The notes below the pieces were generated by a model. It ran no database searches. It worked only from the letters and a program-made list of their open reading frames with translations, and had not been told where the DNA came from. A stretch of DNA of 64,000 nucleotides from Letharia columbiana (lineage: Eukaryota > Ascomycota > Lecanoromycetes > Lecanorales > Parmeliaceae). Positions 11,821 to 22,429 of the stretch are shown here, piece after piece. The number at the start of each line of letters is the position of its first letter. Position 1 is the first letter of the stretch. Made by a program: the position numbers and the translations under genes. Location of the stretch: contig NW_023501056.1 in assembly GCF_014066305.1 (NCBI RefSeq), positions 1 through 64,000 of the forward strand. The letters are read 5' to 3'.

Positions 11821-14499
11821 AGTCAGCCGAAAATTAGCGTTGAAGAGTTCTTCATTGTCTGTGCGTACGCTCTTTTGTACCTGTAATATCTTTTCGTAAC
11901 TCAAACTATTTCTTCCATTCACCTTCGAAGCTGTACAATGAACAATAACTTAGCCCCAACTACTGATTTAGATTCTGACAGTCTTATAAACTGTTCTACA
12001 TAGAAAGACCCTTCAAAGAAGACCCTATGCAATTTCTCTGAAGTTCTCTTCCTCTAGATTCAACATTCAGCGCGACCGTTGCCGAGACCGCAGCCACCCG
12101 AAAATATCTTCCGTCTTTCGCACTTATGAGTGTACAATCACTCATCTCTTTCGAGACTCTCATACGAGCAATCTTTCAAAATCAAACGTCCAGACTCATC
12201 CTCCACCAAACATCGTGTTCAATCAGTGCCCCCCTCGTGCCTTCACTCCAACAGTACTTCGACTCACTTGAGGAACGTCATCTGCAAATCCTCTCCCTCC
12301 CTACTCGCATCAAGTATAGAATGTTCCGACGAGGGAGATTGCAGTCACTTATTTCTTTCCAAACTGAATCTAGCCCCGTGCGTTTGGGTGAGACGCTGTT
12401 CCTCGCCTGACGACATGAGATCTCGGACATCTCCTCGTTCATTCCCTGTTGCTATGCTCAACATCATGAATCCATCCAAAGAACTTGTCAACCGTCCAAG
12501 AGTCCGAAGCCTTGTACATGTCGTAATTCAGGTAGGGTAGGAAGAGTGGTGTGTAGGTCGCATGAAGTATTCGATCTCAAGACTCCCCTGGGCCAGTATT
12601 TGTACCCCTCACAAATTGGGTGGTTGTTCCAACAGGTGGCTGGGAGGAGGTTGGGAATCTTATTTTTCGACAGTACACTCAAAATTGCGTCCAGATCGGG
12701 AGTAATGGCCTAATCGATCCGTACTTGATGGAACATGGAGAAGGTTCGTAAATGCGATGGGAACTTGAAAGATCCAAGAACCAATACCGGAAGCCTGGAT
12801 CTGGCGGATGATGGCGCCTTTCTCATCAGCTGGGATAATCACGATTTGTTTTTTTTTGGCTCGACGAACTTCGACAAAATCGTCATTATACGCGGACCTA
12901 TGTCTGCCAGATGGCTGAAAGGAAGAAGCCCCTGCACGGCCCTTGATTTTGTTAATGCTAAAAAGGTTCTAATAGATATACCAATTCCTAGTACTTGCGT
13001 TTATGGAGAATCGCTGGAAATAGATACATATCCCGATCAAATACACCAATGACACTAGACAGCAAGGCAGATGTTCTTCACGTATTGAATGATCAGGTCG
13101 CAGCTATACATGTCCGGTTTGCAAAACACATCAAATTGATTTCCAAAAACGTCACGGTGGAATCTCCACAGTGAACCACGTCCTCCACTCAGAGTACAAC
13201 AGGCCGTTTGACCAACAGCCGAAAAATTCTCCTTGGATTCCGGTTGCACTATCGCCGCACCAGTCCAGAACTTTCATGCCGGTACACCCACGGCCGCCCT
13301 TGCCAGTTTCCAGCAACATACCGAGCCAACGGACGACTCCCGTCCCCCAATTCGAGCACCGTTTAGCAGATCAGCTCCACACAGCTGGAAACACTCTCAC
13401 ATCCCAAGTCGCAGGAGCAGCAAAGCGCCACAAGACCGCCTCCCAAATAGAGCCACAGGGCTCGCCGGGCGACGTTTTTTGTACGGGAGCCCTTTTCTCG
13501 CGGCGGGGGGAGAGGATGCGACCGTGCGACCAGGAAGCGAAATCGTCTCGCAGCAGTACACGAGCTGACACCACAGCTTCGAGCATGATTCCGGCCGCCG
13601 ACTTCGTTCCCGGAACGTGCGGGGACGTTGGGCCTACGTGTTTGGGTTGCGTCGCTCGGAATTGTCACGGTTTGGAAGCAAGAATGGGGCAAGGGTGCTG
13701 AACGGTTTTCTTGGAATTTGCATGGGTTTGGCGGATTGGTGGGAGGGTCTCTTGGTAGGTGGTTCTTTCCTTTGCGACGCTGTGACTTTTTGACTGGATA
13801 GGTTTACGATCACGTTCTGTATCGTTGGATCTGCTTGAGAATGAGAATCATGATGTTTGCGATGTTGCTGTAGTTCGCTTTATTGTTGAGTCGTGCTGTG
13901 GAAGGAACGGGGTTTTGATGCCCCCTGAGATCTGTACTAACTGCCAAGACATGGGTAGTCTTCCGCTGTCCGCACAAACGCAGCGTTACCTGTTCCCGAC
14001 CTTGTTGCCATGGTCATATGTGAGTGGGGAAGCAGAGATGGTTTTTTTTGTGGAAGTACTGTAAGGTGGATGGGCTGGGGGAAGGGGCGAATATGAGGGA
14101 AAGGGTTGGAGGAAAGTCAGACCATGACCGTGACGTCTTCGTTGTATACACAGTTACCATTGATCGGTGGCTTCAAAAGATGGGAATTCTCTTCGAGCCT
14201 AGGTTGCAAATGTTAACAGCCAAGATGCTGAAGGAGCATGGGCTGTTTGGGATCATTTTGGTAGACTTGGAAGTGATGGGACGTTTGTTTGGTGGGTGGC
14301 AGTTGTAGGAAAGACTGGGAATATTTAGGAGAGAGAATGGGTTACGAAAGGATCAGAACTAGGTTCGTTTTATGCATTCATTAAGTTTTACCTGGGGTGG
14401 GGAAAGGAGAGGTGGGGGCAAATGCATCGTCATGCAGCCAACAATGCGGGACTCAACCCCGGAGACAAGGGACGAATAAACAATGCGCCACAACTCCAA
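11821..14499. other. Gene-poor interval, no supported gene
   Basis: Normal base composition, no domain recognised. The longest fairly convincing frames are 12735-13052 (+, 105 aa, unknown) and 13171-13701 (+, 176 aa, low-complexity Ser/Thr/Arg, overlapped by frames on both strands). None has a convincing start, splice pattern or family signature, so I do not call them genes. Confidence 0.5.
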
Positions 14500-15828
14500 C
14501 TAAGGGAACCCCCGATCTTCTCCGGCCGCTGAACTCTCGATCGTGAATGTCCGAGTCTCTTTGATGATGTGCGCTTCACTGCCTTGGCTCCCACCATCCC
14601 ATCCTGACCCGTTCTCAAGAGCGGTGATGGTGGTGTCATTATTCTCTGTCCGGGCCAGCCTCGCCAGTTCTTTGCCCTTTTTTCTCCTCTCGTTTCCAGA
14701 ACTCATGGTGGAGAGATTGTATGAGCCTTCTGGATTTAACTGTCGCATCCGCCGGAACTCATCGCTCCTGATAAAGCCGGTGTCAAGGATCTCGAAGAGG
14801 GGCTTGAGATAGAGAAAAGAGAAGGACGCTATGCTCATGCATTGGCCCGCTTGCGTGCAAAGTGCGACGGGCCAAATTTCGAAGGTCAGATCGTGGGAGT
14901 CTCGAGCTCTGTTCCAGTAGACAAGGTTACCGATCGAGGCGATACAGACCCTGGTAGTCCCGTAAGCATCACTGAAGAAATCCCATTCATTCCGAGGGGC
15001 ATTCACGTAATCCGCAGTGCGAAGGCCAACCCCACAGAGGATTTCTTGAGAAGGGAGATCTGCACCTTGGATAAAATCCACACTGGTAGGGCGATCAGAG
15101 CGGCGTTGATCAAGATGTTCATCACTTCGACGCAGTTCCACCACATGACCTAGAATCTAATTTAGCGGCTTTCCAAGCAATGTCGTGGAAGTCGGAAGAG
15201 GGAAAAACCAACGCGATTGATGCAGTGGCCAGTGACGTAGTCCCATGGCTTTGGTGAACCACATTCGGCAGCACTGACTATAAATGCCGTGACAGTCCAA
15301 AGGATCGTAACGCTTCCCGCACCGAGAAGTAATTGCCTGTCTTGTCGCACTGGGGTGATGTTCCCAACGAACAGGACTACTGAGAGCTCGGAAAGGCACA
15401 TGCTACTTATGTACAGTATGTTGGCAGCGTATGTAGCCTATGATCCAGATCAGTGTGGATTCAATTTGTACAATTGGTGACAGATGAGCCCACCTTCGAA
15501 TAGGCCGAGATTTGAGCAGCGCCCAAGGCGGTGGTATGTTTGCCCAGCCCATTTGAGGTTCGGACGGTGACGGCAACGGACTGAGCAATCGCGAGAAACT
15601 TGATAAAAAATCGTTCAGGTTAGCAAATTCTAACACCCGTCTTGGACTGAGCCATGAGATCACCAGTGATGAGAGACTCGAATAGTCTTCAGACTTTATC
15701 GAGCGAGTGGAGATGATTTTAGTAGCACCTCGGGCCACCATGCTCAAGACCGAGATTATGCACAGAAACCATGTTATAATCAACACCAGGGGGGAGAGAT
15801 TATCGCTTGCGATGAGTGTTCGAGCCAT
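14500..15828 (-). CDS. Fungal rhodopsin-domain integral membrane protein, five exons
   Basis: Exons on the complement: 15664-15828, 15494-15598, 15213-15437, 15007-15149, 14500-14950; introns of 65, 56, 63 and 56 bp. The joined frame is 1089 nt, 362 aa, with no internal stop. Family blocks in order: first TM with RGATK; SVAVTVRTSNGLGKH; LSELSVVLFVGNITPV; WNCVEVMNILINAALIALP; SHDLTFEIWPVALCTQ; YLKPLFEILDTGFIRSDEF. These are typical of the Pezizomycotina 7-TM rhodopsin/PTH11-like superfamily; ligand and role are unknown. The C-terminal ~90 residues are a charged cytosolic tail. ATG 15828 is chosen because it starts just before TM1; an in-frame ATG at 15918 would add 30 residues. Confidence 0.85.
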
Positions 15829-17174
15829 AGGGAAAGGATAGGTAGTCGATATAAGGAGATGAAATTGACTGACTGTCAAACTATTCATGAGACATTGAGT
15901 CGGCACTCGAGGGCGCAAGGCTCCTTGTTATCGACCAGGGCATGGAAGGAGTGATTAGGCTTCGCAATATCTGACAACGGATGTGCTGCAGCATGACCCA
16001 TAAATCCATCCTTTTGGCACAGAACTATCCAGCGATCGATGCCGGTCACGGTAGCCTGGATGAGAAATTCAATTGGTGTGCACCGGACTGCCTCGACGCT
16101 TGTGCTTACAGCTGGGACACTGCTCATCTCTTATCACTTGACCCGGGACTGCTTGAGCATGATCACCTTGAAAAAGCGGCCATCTTTGGCTAGTCCACCC
16201 GACCCAAGAAACCCAGTGGCTACTAGCCATCATCTCATGCATGGATCACATTACTGTTGCGCCAACATTTGCGAAAGTTGCAGTGATTATTGTGCGTAGC
16301 CTAACATGACATGCGCTGCGAGTATACGTTGATACTTTCATCCCAACTGTCTTCATTTCGCAATCGTATCCTTTGGTTATGGCAGTGACATACGTCGGCT
16401 ATTGGCGCAAAGACTCAGCCTGCCTACGAGTACTTTACCTAAGCGAGCTAAGGTACCTTAGCCCCGGGACATGACGGGGCGGGGCGGAAATAGCTGCCGT
16501 AGTAGAAGTGTTAAATAGTTCGGCACCCGGCACTCAACTCCCGTCGTCACGAGTCTCTCAGGTTGAATGTGTAGAAATGTATAAAGTACATTATTAGGAG
16601 CCAGAAAGTGGGCTCCGATTATCCTTTCTCCATTATCCAATAACAACCCAAGTCGGGTGGAGTGGACCAATCAGCCAAGCTTCTTTTTCACTATTGTCCC
16701 CACCGTTTCCTCTGTTTGGAACCCCCGATCTTGCAGGATCATGCGGTTGAGAAAGGGCGGCCGCCGGCAACGTCCGCTCTTCACCCTGGTGACCCTGCAA
16801 ATTTTGGGGATGGAAGTGAAGTCTATTGGCTACCAATCGCGTCTGCATTGCCTCGGTTATTAGCCTAACATGCAAATCAACGTTGTTGTATTGCAGGCAA
16901 GACTGGCTGCCATTCTCAGTGTACTCGCATGCTGATCCTTGCATATTCTCAGCACGCATTGTCTCGGCATGCATAGAGCGTTTCCACATCATGCTTATAG
17001 AGGCGCAATTCAAGCATGACAAGATCCTCTACTCTCATCCGACCGCTGCAAGTCGCCATCCTGCTTGCATCTGTTCAGACTTTATCTTGCTGAACCGGCA
17101 TTGGTCAGCGTTCCTTGTTTGTCCTCGCCGCTCGGTTGTTTGTGCTTTGCTTCACCTATTTCTCCTTTGCAAGT
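15829..17174. other. Intergenic region between divergent membrane-protein genes
   Basis: Lies between the starts of the rhodopsin gene (-) and the permease locus (+). Only short overlapping frames on both strands; no domain or RNA gene seen. It presumably carries both promoters. Confidence 0.5.
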
Positions 17175-19188
17175 ATGGCCGAGATGGAGCTACAAGAAGT
17201 TTATGAAGCTAAAGACGACGGGCTCCAAAGCCGTGGTTTTAACAAGACGTTCTCCCAGGACAACCGTGAGCAATAGCTCGATGTGCTCTCTCGATTGGGC
17301 AAACTGCCAGTCTTAAAGGTGCCATCCGTGTCCTGGCTTTGAGGAGAACCATGTGGAGCTGATAGTCATAGCGCAATTTCGGGTTTCTATCGATCTTGGG
17401 CTTTACCTGTACCATTGTAATCACCTGGGAAGCTGTGTTCATATAAGGGGGAATAAGCTACACTATTGCTGTGCTGACGTAGTTTTCCTCCAGCATATTC
17501 GACGTCTCTATCCTCAAGTAAGTCTTGCAAAAGCCTGGTCTTCTCCAATTGTAGCTGACCTCCGGCGACAGCGGAGGGCCCGCAGGCTTCATATACGGGT
17601 TTCTCTTTGTTTGGGCAGGGACCTTGGCAATTTATGCCTCATTGGGCGAACTTGCTTCAATGTTGTGCCCACCAACAGCTCCCTATGATCTCAGCTTATC
17701 TTTCCGATAGGGCCCCACCGTCGGTGGCCAATATCACTGGGTATCAATGCTTGCTCCACCAGGGTCGCAGAAAATACTCAGCTATATGATTGGTATACTC
17801 CTCATAGACTATCGACTCACAGATTTCGACTGATGTTTGGTAGGCTGGCTTACTGTTATTGGCTGGCAAGCATCATTTGCCACAGCCAACTTTGTCTCGG
17901 CAGCTCTTATTCAAGGCTTGATTGTCCTGACTCGGCTCAGTTATGACCCTAAACCGTATGAGCATATGCTATTGTTCAGGGCGGTGATGGCTTTCGCTGT
18001 ATTCATCAACGTGCTTGCCAGTACTGTGTTACCGAAGTTCGAGGGTTTCATATTGGTCCTCCACATAGTCGGATATTTCGCCATTCTGCTACCGCTGCTG
18101 ATCCTTGGAGAACACCAAGACCCTCACCAAGTCTTTGGCCTGTGGCTGAACCTGGGCAACTTGCTTACCCAAGGGACTTCGTTCATGGTCGGCCTTCTTG
18201 GACCCGTCTTCATGTTCTTGGGTGCCGACGGTGCAGTACACGTAGGTCACTACTGGGATTCTTGGCAAAATGGGCTGACCACCCTCTTTCTAGATGTCCG
18301 AAGAAATTCAGAACGCTCCGACTCTAGTGCCCTGGTCGATTCTGTTCAGTATCGTAATTAATGGCGCATTGGCTCTTTCGATGATGATCGCGACTCTCTT
18401 TGTCACTGTTGATTTGCAGTCTTCTCTAAACTCCCCAACCGGTTACGCCTTTGTGGACATATACGTCCACGCAACTGGTTCAACTGCTGGAGCAACGGCT
18501 ATGGCTTGTACATTACCGTTATGCAGCTATTTGCCAACGTTGGCTTGTTAGCGTCATGTTCGCGGATGACCTGGTCCTTTGCACGCGATCGAGGCTTGCC
18601 AGGCTATAGGACTCTCGCGAAGGTAAAATGATGCAATATTCAAACACCGTTTCACCTCGATGTGGACAAATTCTGCCGCTGACTGCGTGTGCTCCGCAGG
18701 TCAATCCACGCACATCGATCCCTGTCGCAACAATTATCGCCACGACCATAACATCCACCCTTCTTTCACTGATAATACTAGGCTCATCTACAGCTTTTAA
18801 CAACATTGTATCTATAGCAGTCACTGGATTGTCGGCATCGTATGTTCTGGCTATCGGGCTCCTCCTTTGGCGCCGCACTACCGGCGGAATTCGGCATTCC
18901 CCTCTCTCAGGATCTCAGCTCACGAACACGCCTGGTTTCGAGCTTAGCTGGGGCCCTTGGCATATCCCCGGCATTGTGGGACCTGCGGTCAACTTGTTTG
19001 CCATCATCTACGTGCTCGTCATTCTGTTCTTCAGCTTCTGGCCACCGGACGTGCCGGTCGATGGCGCTAAAATGAATTACACCATACTGGTCACAGGAGC
19101 GGTTCTGATTTTTAGCGTGACTTGGTACTTAGCATGGGGAAGACGAGACTATAAAAGGCCGCTGATCGATACTGCAAGTGTGCATTGA
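17175..19188 (+). pseudogene. APC-family amino-acid/GABA-type permease with two lesions
   Basis: The protein reads as a fungal amino-acid/choline-type permease: NFGFLSILGFTCTIVITWEA, SGGPAGFIYGFLFVWAGTLA, GGQYHWVSMLAPP, GWLTVIGWQASFATA, QLFANVGLLASCSRMTWSFA, then the C-terminal TMs. Introns 17319-17371, 17662-17710, 17793-17843, 18242-18293 and 18623-18699 fit well; the exon-intron layout between 17435 and 17575 is uncertain. Two defects remain: an in-frame TAG at 17274-17276 (codon 34), and a one-base loss near 18507 where the frame jumps between ATAMA and YITVMQLF with no room for an intron. The rest is well conserved, so inactivation looks recent, or one lesion is a sequencing error. Confidence 0.75.
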
Positions 19189-21118
19189 GTAGGAGACTCT
19201 TGTTTCACTATGAAGCTAGGAGAGGAGTCATGTTTGGGAAATTTATTAGGAAGGATCGATGGGCGGGTCTTGATACTTTGAAGTCAATTGGCCATACCGC
19301 ATGGCATGCCAAGACCAAATGCAAAACGTCGTGAGAACGAATGCCGTGGCGGTTGTAACCTTTAACCCAAGAAACTCTACAGATTAGCCAACGCCAGCCC
19401 CAAGCGTACCCAAACCCACCTACAGCTCCAACTGCAAACCACCTGCTCGCATCCCCCTCTTCCCCAGCGCCCTCATCTCCCTAGATCCAGCCAGACCACA
19501 TCCCCTCTTTCATCATATCAAACCGGCAAATACCCCAAGCCCGTCAACGAGAGCCACCCGTAAAGCTCGCTCCCGTAACATCGCAATCCCTCCCCACAAC
19601 CGAACACATTCACTGCGCCCGAACCAAACCCAAGCTTTCCGACAACGTTCCCGGCCGCGTCAATGGGCATCCGATGGCCCACAATGAGCCTCTTCGTCCC
19701 GAAGGCGTGTTTGGATCTACCTAGCCTAGAAGTCCGTCGCGGCATCCTCTCGCGTGCGCTGACGCCTCGATCGGTTCCACCCTCGAAAATACCGGAAAGG
19801 AGACGCGGGTTCTCCGGGCCCTCTTTCGGCCTCTGCAGAATGCAAAGGATAGCCATTCTGGGCCACGGTGGCGCGAAGATGTTGTGATGGGATCTATGTT
19901 TTTTTCGATCGTCCCGTCCCGTCCAAGCTGTGGGGAATTCGAGCACGGGGTAGAGTCGAGTGTTTGACTTACTTGAAAGCTGTTGGGATTGGGACCTCTT
20001 GGGAGGGATAGTTTGGGCTGATGGCTTTGAGTGGAGCTGGGGGGTTGGATGGTTGGTGGGATGATTTTGGCGCTGCAATGATGGATGGATGGGCATTCGT
20101 CGTCACCACGCTCGCTCTATGTTAACGGTTTGGTGCAGGTGGTTGGTAGGTCCGAATACGATGCCGTGTGTCCCATGCTGCCGCTTCTCTATCTCCCCTG
20201 TGGATCCTTGGAGTGCTGAATAGCAGTGTTATTCAAGAGGAAGGATTAGATGGATTTATATACCACTAAATTGAAAAACTACATAAGACTTTCAAAAGCT
20301 AGGCTCGGGTTGAAGATGGTATCGCGCGGGTTGCCCGAGGTGGTTCTTTGACGACGAGGCGGCCGCCGCCATTCATAGGAGGTTCAGCAACATTCTTCAT
20401 ACCAGCCGACCACACCAACGCGCCACCTTCTTCACACCAACATCTTCCAACCTCACACATCGCCGTTCCAAACAACTTCCCGGTGCGGATGCGGAGAGTT
20501 ACTCGCTCCAACTCCAAGTCATGAGAACTACCGTACCGCTACACGGGGTCTCGAAGCCGCAAGCCCGCGGCTGTCGTTTCCACATCACGCCTGCTCTTCC
20601 GCTCGCTTCCATGGCAATGCTGAGGGCCTGACTTCTCGGCCGGAATCTCGGCCGTTGGACACCTGGGATTGGTGTTTCGAGAGCGATTTTTCATCGCAGA
20701 TATTGAACGTGCATGTGATGGGAGCTACGGGGTGCGGTGCTAGGAAAGGGGGAAATCGGAGTGTCGATTCGTCATTCGAGGACTCCGGCCGTGGAATTCA
20801 CGGTGAGCACATCCCGCTGGCAGACGGGCGCGGATCTCGCAATGTTGAATGCATCGTGGCGGAGTATCCAGATTGAAAAAGGCTCTGTTATGCTATGAAT
20901 CCCCCCCTATCACACCGAGTCGGATCCAACCATCGAAAACCCAACCAGCACCACCTACCCCAAGATCCACCTCGCCACCACCTCCCTCTCATCGCAAAAC
21001 TTCCCCTACTCCACCAAAACAGCGAATCCCCTTCCTTCCTTCCTCCCTCCCCTCCCCCCCACACCCCTACCGACCCGCATCCTGCACCACCATCCGGTTC
21101 CACACGCACGCCCGCTCG
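19189..21118. other. Gene-poor interval with one doubtful ORF
   Basis: No recognised gene. A minus-strand frame 20096-19518 (192 aa) ends in a stretch with coding-like codon use (GCGEGLRCYGSELYGWLSL) but starts in low-complexity Pro/Gln/Lys sequence; it may contain a real terminal exon whose upstream exons I cannot place. 20900-21110 is C-rich low complexity. Confidence 0.35.
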
Positions 21119-21313
21119 TTAAACCACCGCAACCTCTGACCCCGCCGCCGCCAGGAACGCTCCGTGGCACGCCGGGCACATGGTCGCCTCGACGCCGACG
21201 ACCTGGCTCGTGGCGGACCCGCATTGCTCGACGGCGGCTTTCCGGTCGCACGGGGTCCGGTCGCGGGAGCGGACGCAGCCGCAGCGCCATTGGGTTAGGG
21301 CGTTGGTGCACAT
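21119..21313 (-). CDS. Small cysteine-rich protein, 64 aa
   Basis: ATG 21313 to TAA 21119. The 64-residue product has Cys in pairs: MC near the start, RCGC at residues 10-13, C22, C31, and CPAC near residues 47-50. Short proteins with such spacing are common in Pezizomycotina and usually uncharacterised; a zinc-ribbon-like fold is possible. Codons end overwhelmingly in C or G, unlike the flanking sequence, which supports real coding. A further exon could be present. Confidence 0.5.
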   Translation of the reverse strand: MCTNALTQWRCGCVRSRDRTPCDRKAAVEQCGSATSQVVGVEATMCPACHGAFLAAAGSEVAVV

Positions 21314-22429
21314 TTTTTTTTGTTGTGGAGTTTCGGCCGGGTGGGTGTCCGGGTGGTTGGTTGGTTCTTTCGTTTTTTTGTGTGATTTGTTGGAGAGGGG
21401 AGAGGGTTGGGTTGTGGGGGTGCTGTGGGGTTCGAAAGTAGAGGATTGGAGGGGAGGGGATGAGATGTTGGATTATGTAGAGCTTGTCGAGGAGAATGCA
21501 ATTGTTTCAAGGGATGCAAGGGGAAGAGACAAGGGCGTTGTTCACGGTAGCACAATGGTTTCATTGTTCTCAGTATAAGACTTCTCAAGCTCGAGATTGA
21601 TGCACAAAGGCGTCTCGACAGGTCTGGAAACAGTAGCGACGACGTCGCAGTCTGCCTGCCTACCAACAGCATATCCAGGTCATTGGCTGACCGCTACTAT
21701 CAATAAGACAATGCTGCAGCGGTGGAGATGCAGAGGTGAGCTACCCGCATTGAACGAACCAGAACGACCTAACCTTAAAATGCTGTACGAAGCCCACCAT
21801 TCCACCAGGTCGGTAGACGGTTCCCGGGCTTGGAAGGATAGGTGCAGACACCGATGACGGAAAATCGAGGTAGAACCCTGAGTGGCCCGGCCCTCCTGCC
21901 CACTCGTCGCCTGGTCTGGAAGCCCATCGTGCATGGCGCGTCGAGGGCGACGATGGCCAAAGCGATTCCTTGACCGCGACGGACACGGGGCCACCACCTC
22001 CAAGGACTGGAATCTGTATGGTGGTGGGGTTGTAGGAGCCAGCATCGCGTTGTCATCAGATCGGATGCGAGTGGCTTTTTTGAACTCGTGGTCCTACGCT
22101 ACTCCATGAGAGGAGGAGGATCATGGCGACCGAATCAGCAGCTTGTGTCTGACAGGTCCATCGCTCCGGTTCCGCGAGATCCGCATGGTATTGCAGGATG
22201 TAACTCCAAAGCCTGTTCGTTTCCGCTTGATCAAGAGAATGGTGAACCTCTAGGCCGGCTGGGTCATGGTCTGCACCGCGTTTGAAGGAGAAGATGCCCC
22301 GGTGCCTACCTGATCGAGGCGATTATTCGTGTCCGCAAAGCTGACTTCGTAGGATCGCGAAAGAAGTTGGTCCACGAGGTCGGCGACTTGTTCTCGCATT
22401 TACGAATTCGGCAGCATGAAGGAGCGGAT
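21314..22429. other. Intergenic, no gene seen
   Basis: Frames on both strands overlap one another and show no domain; 21340-21450 is a G/T-rich low-complexity tract. Confidence 0.5.

Noticed and set aside
12735..14308. Several 80-176-codon ORFs as genes
   Set aside because: They overlap on both strands, lack domains and introns with good signals, and show no clear codon bias.
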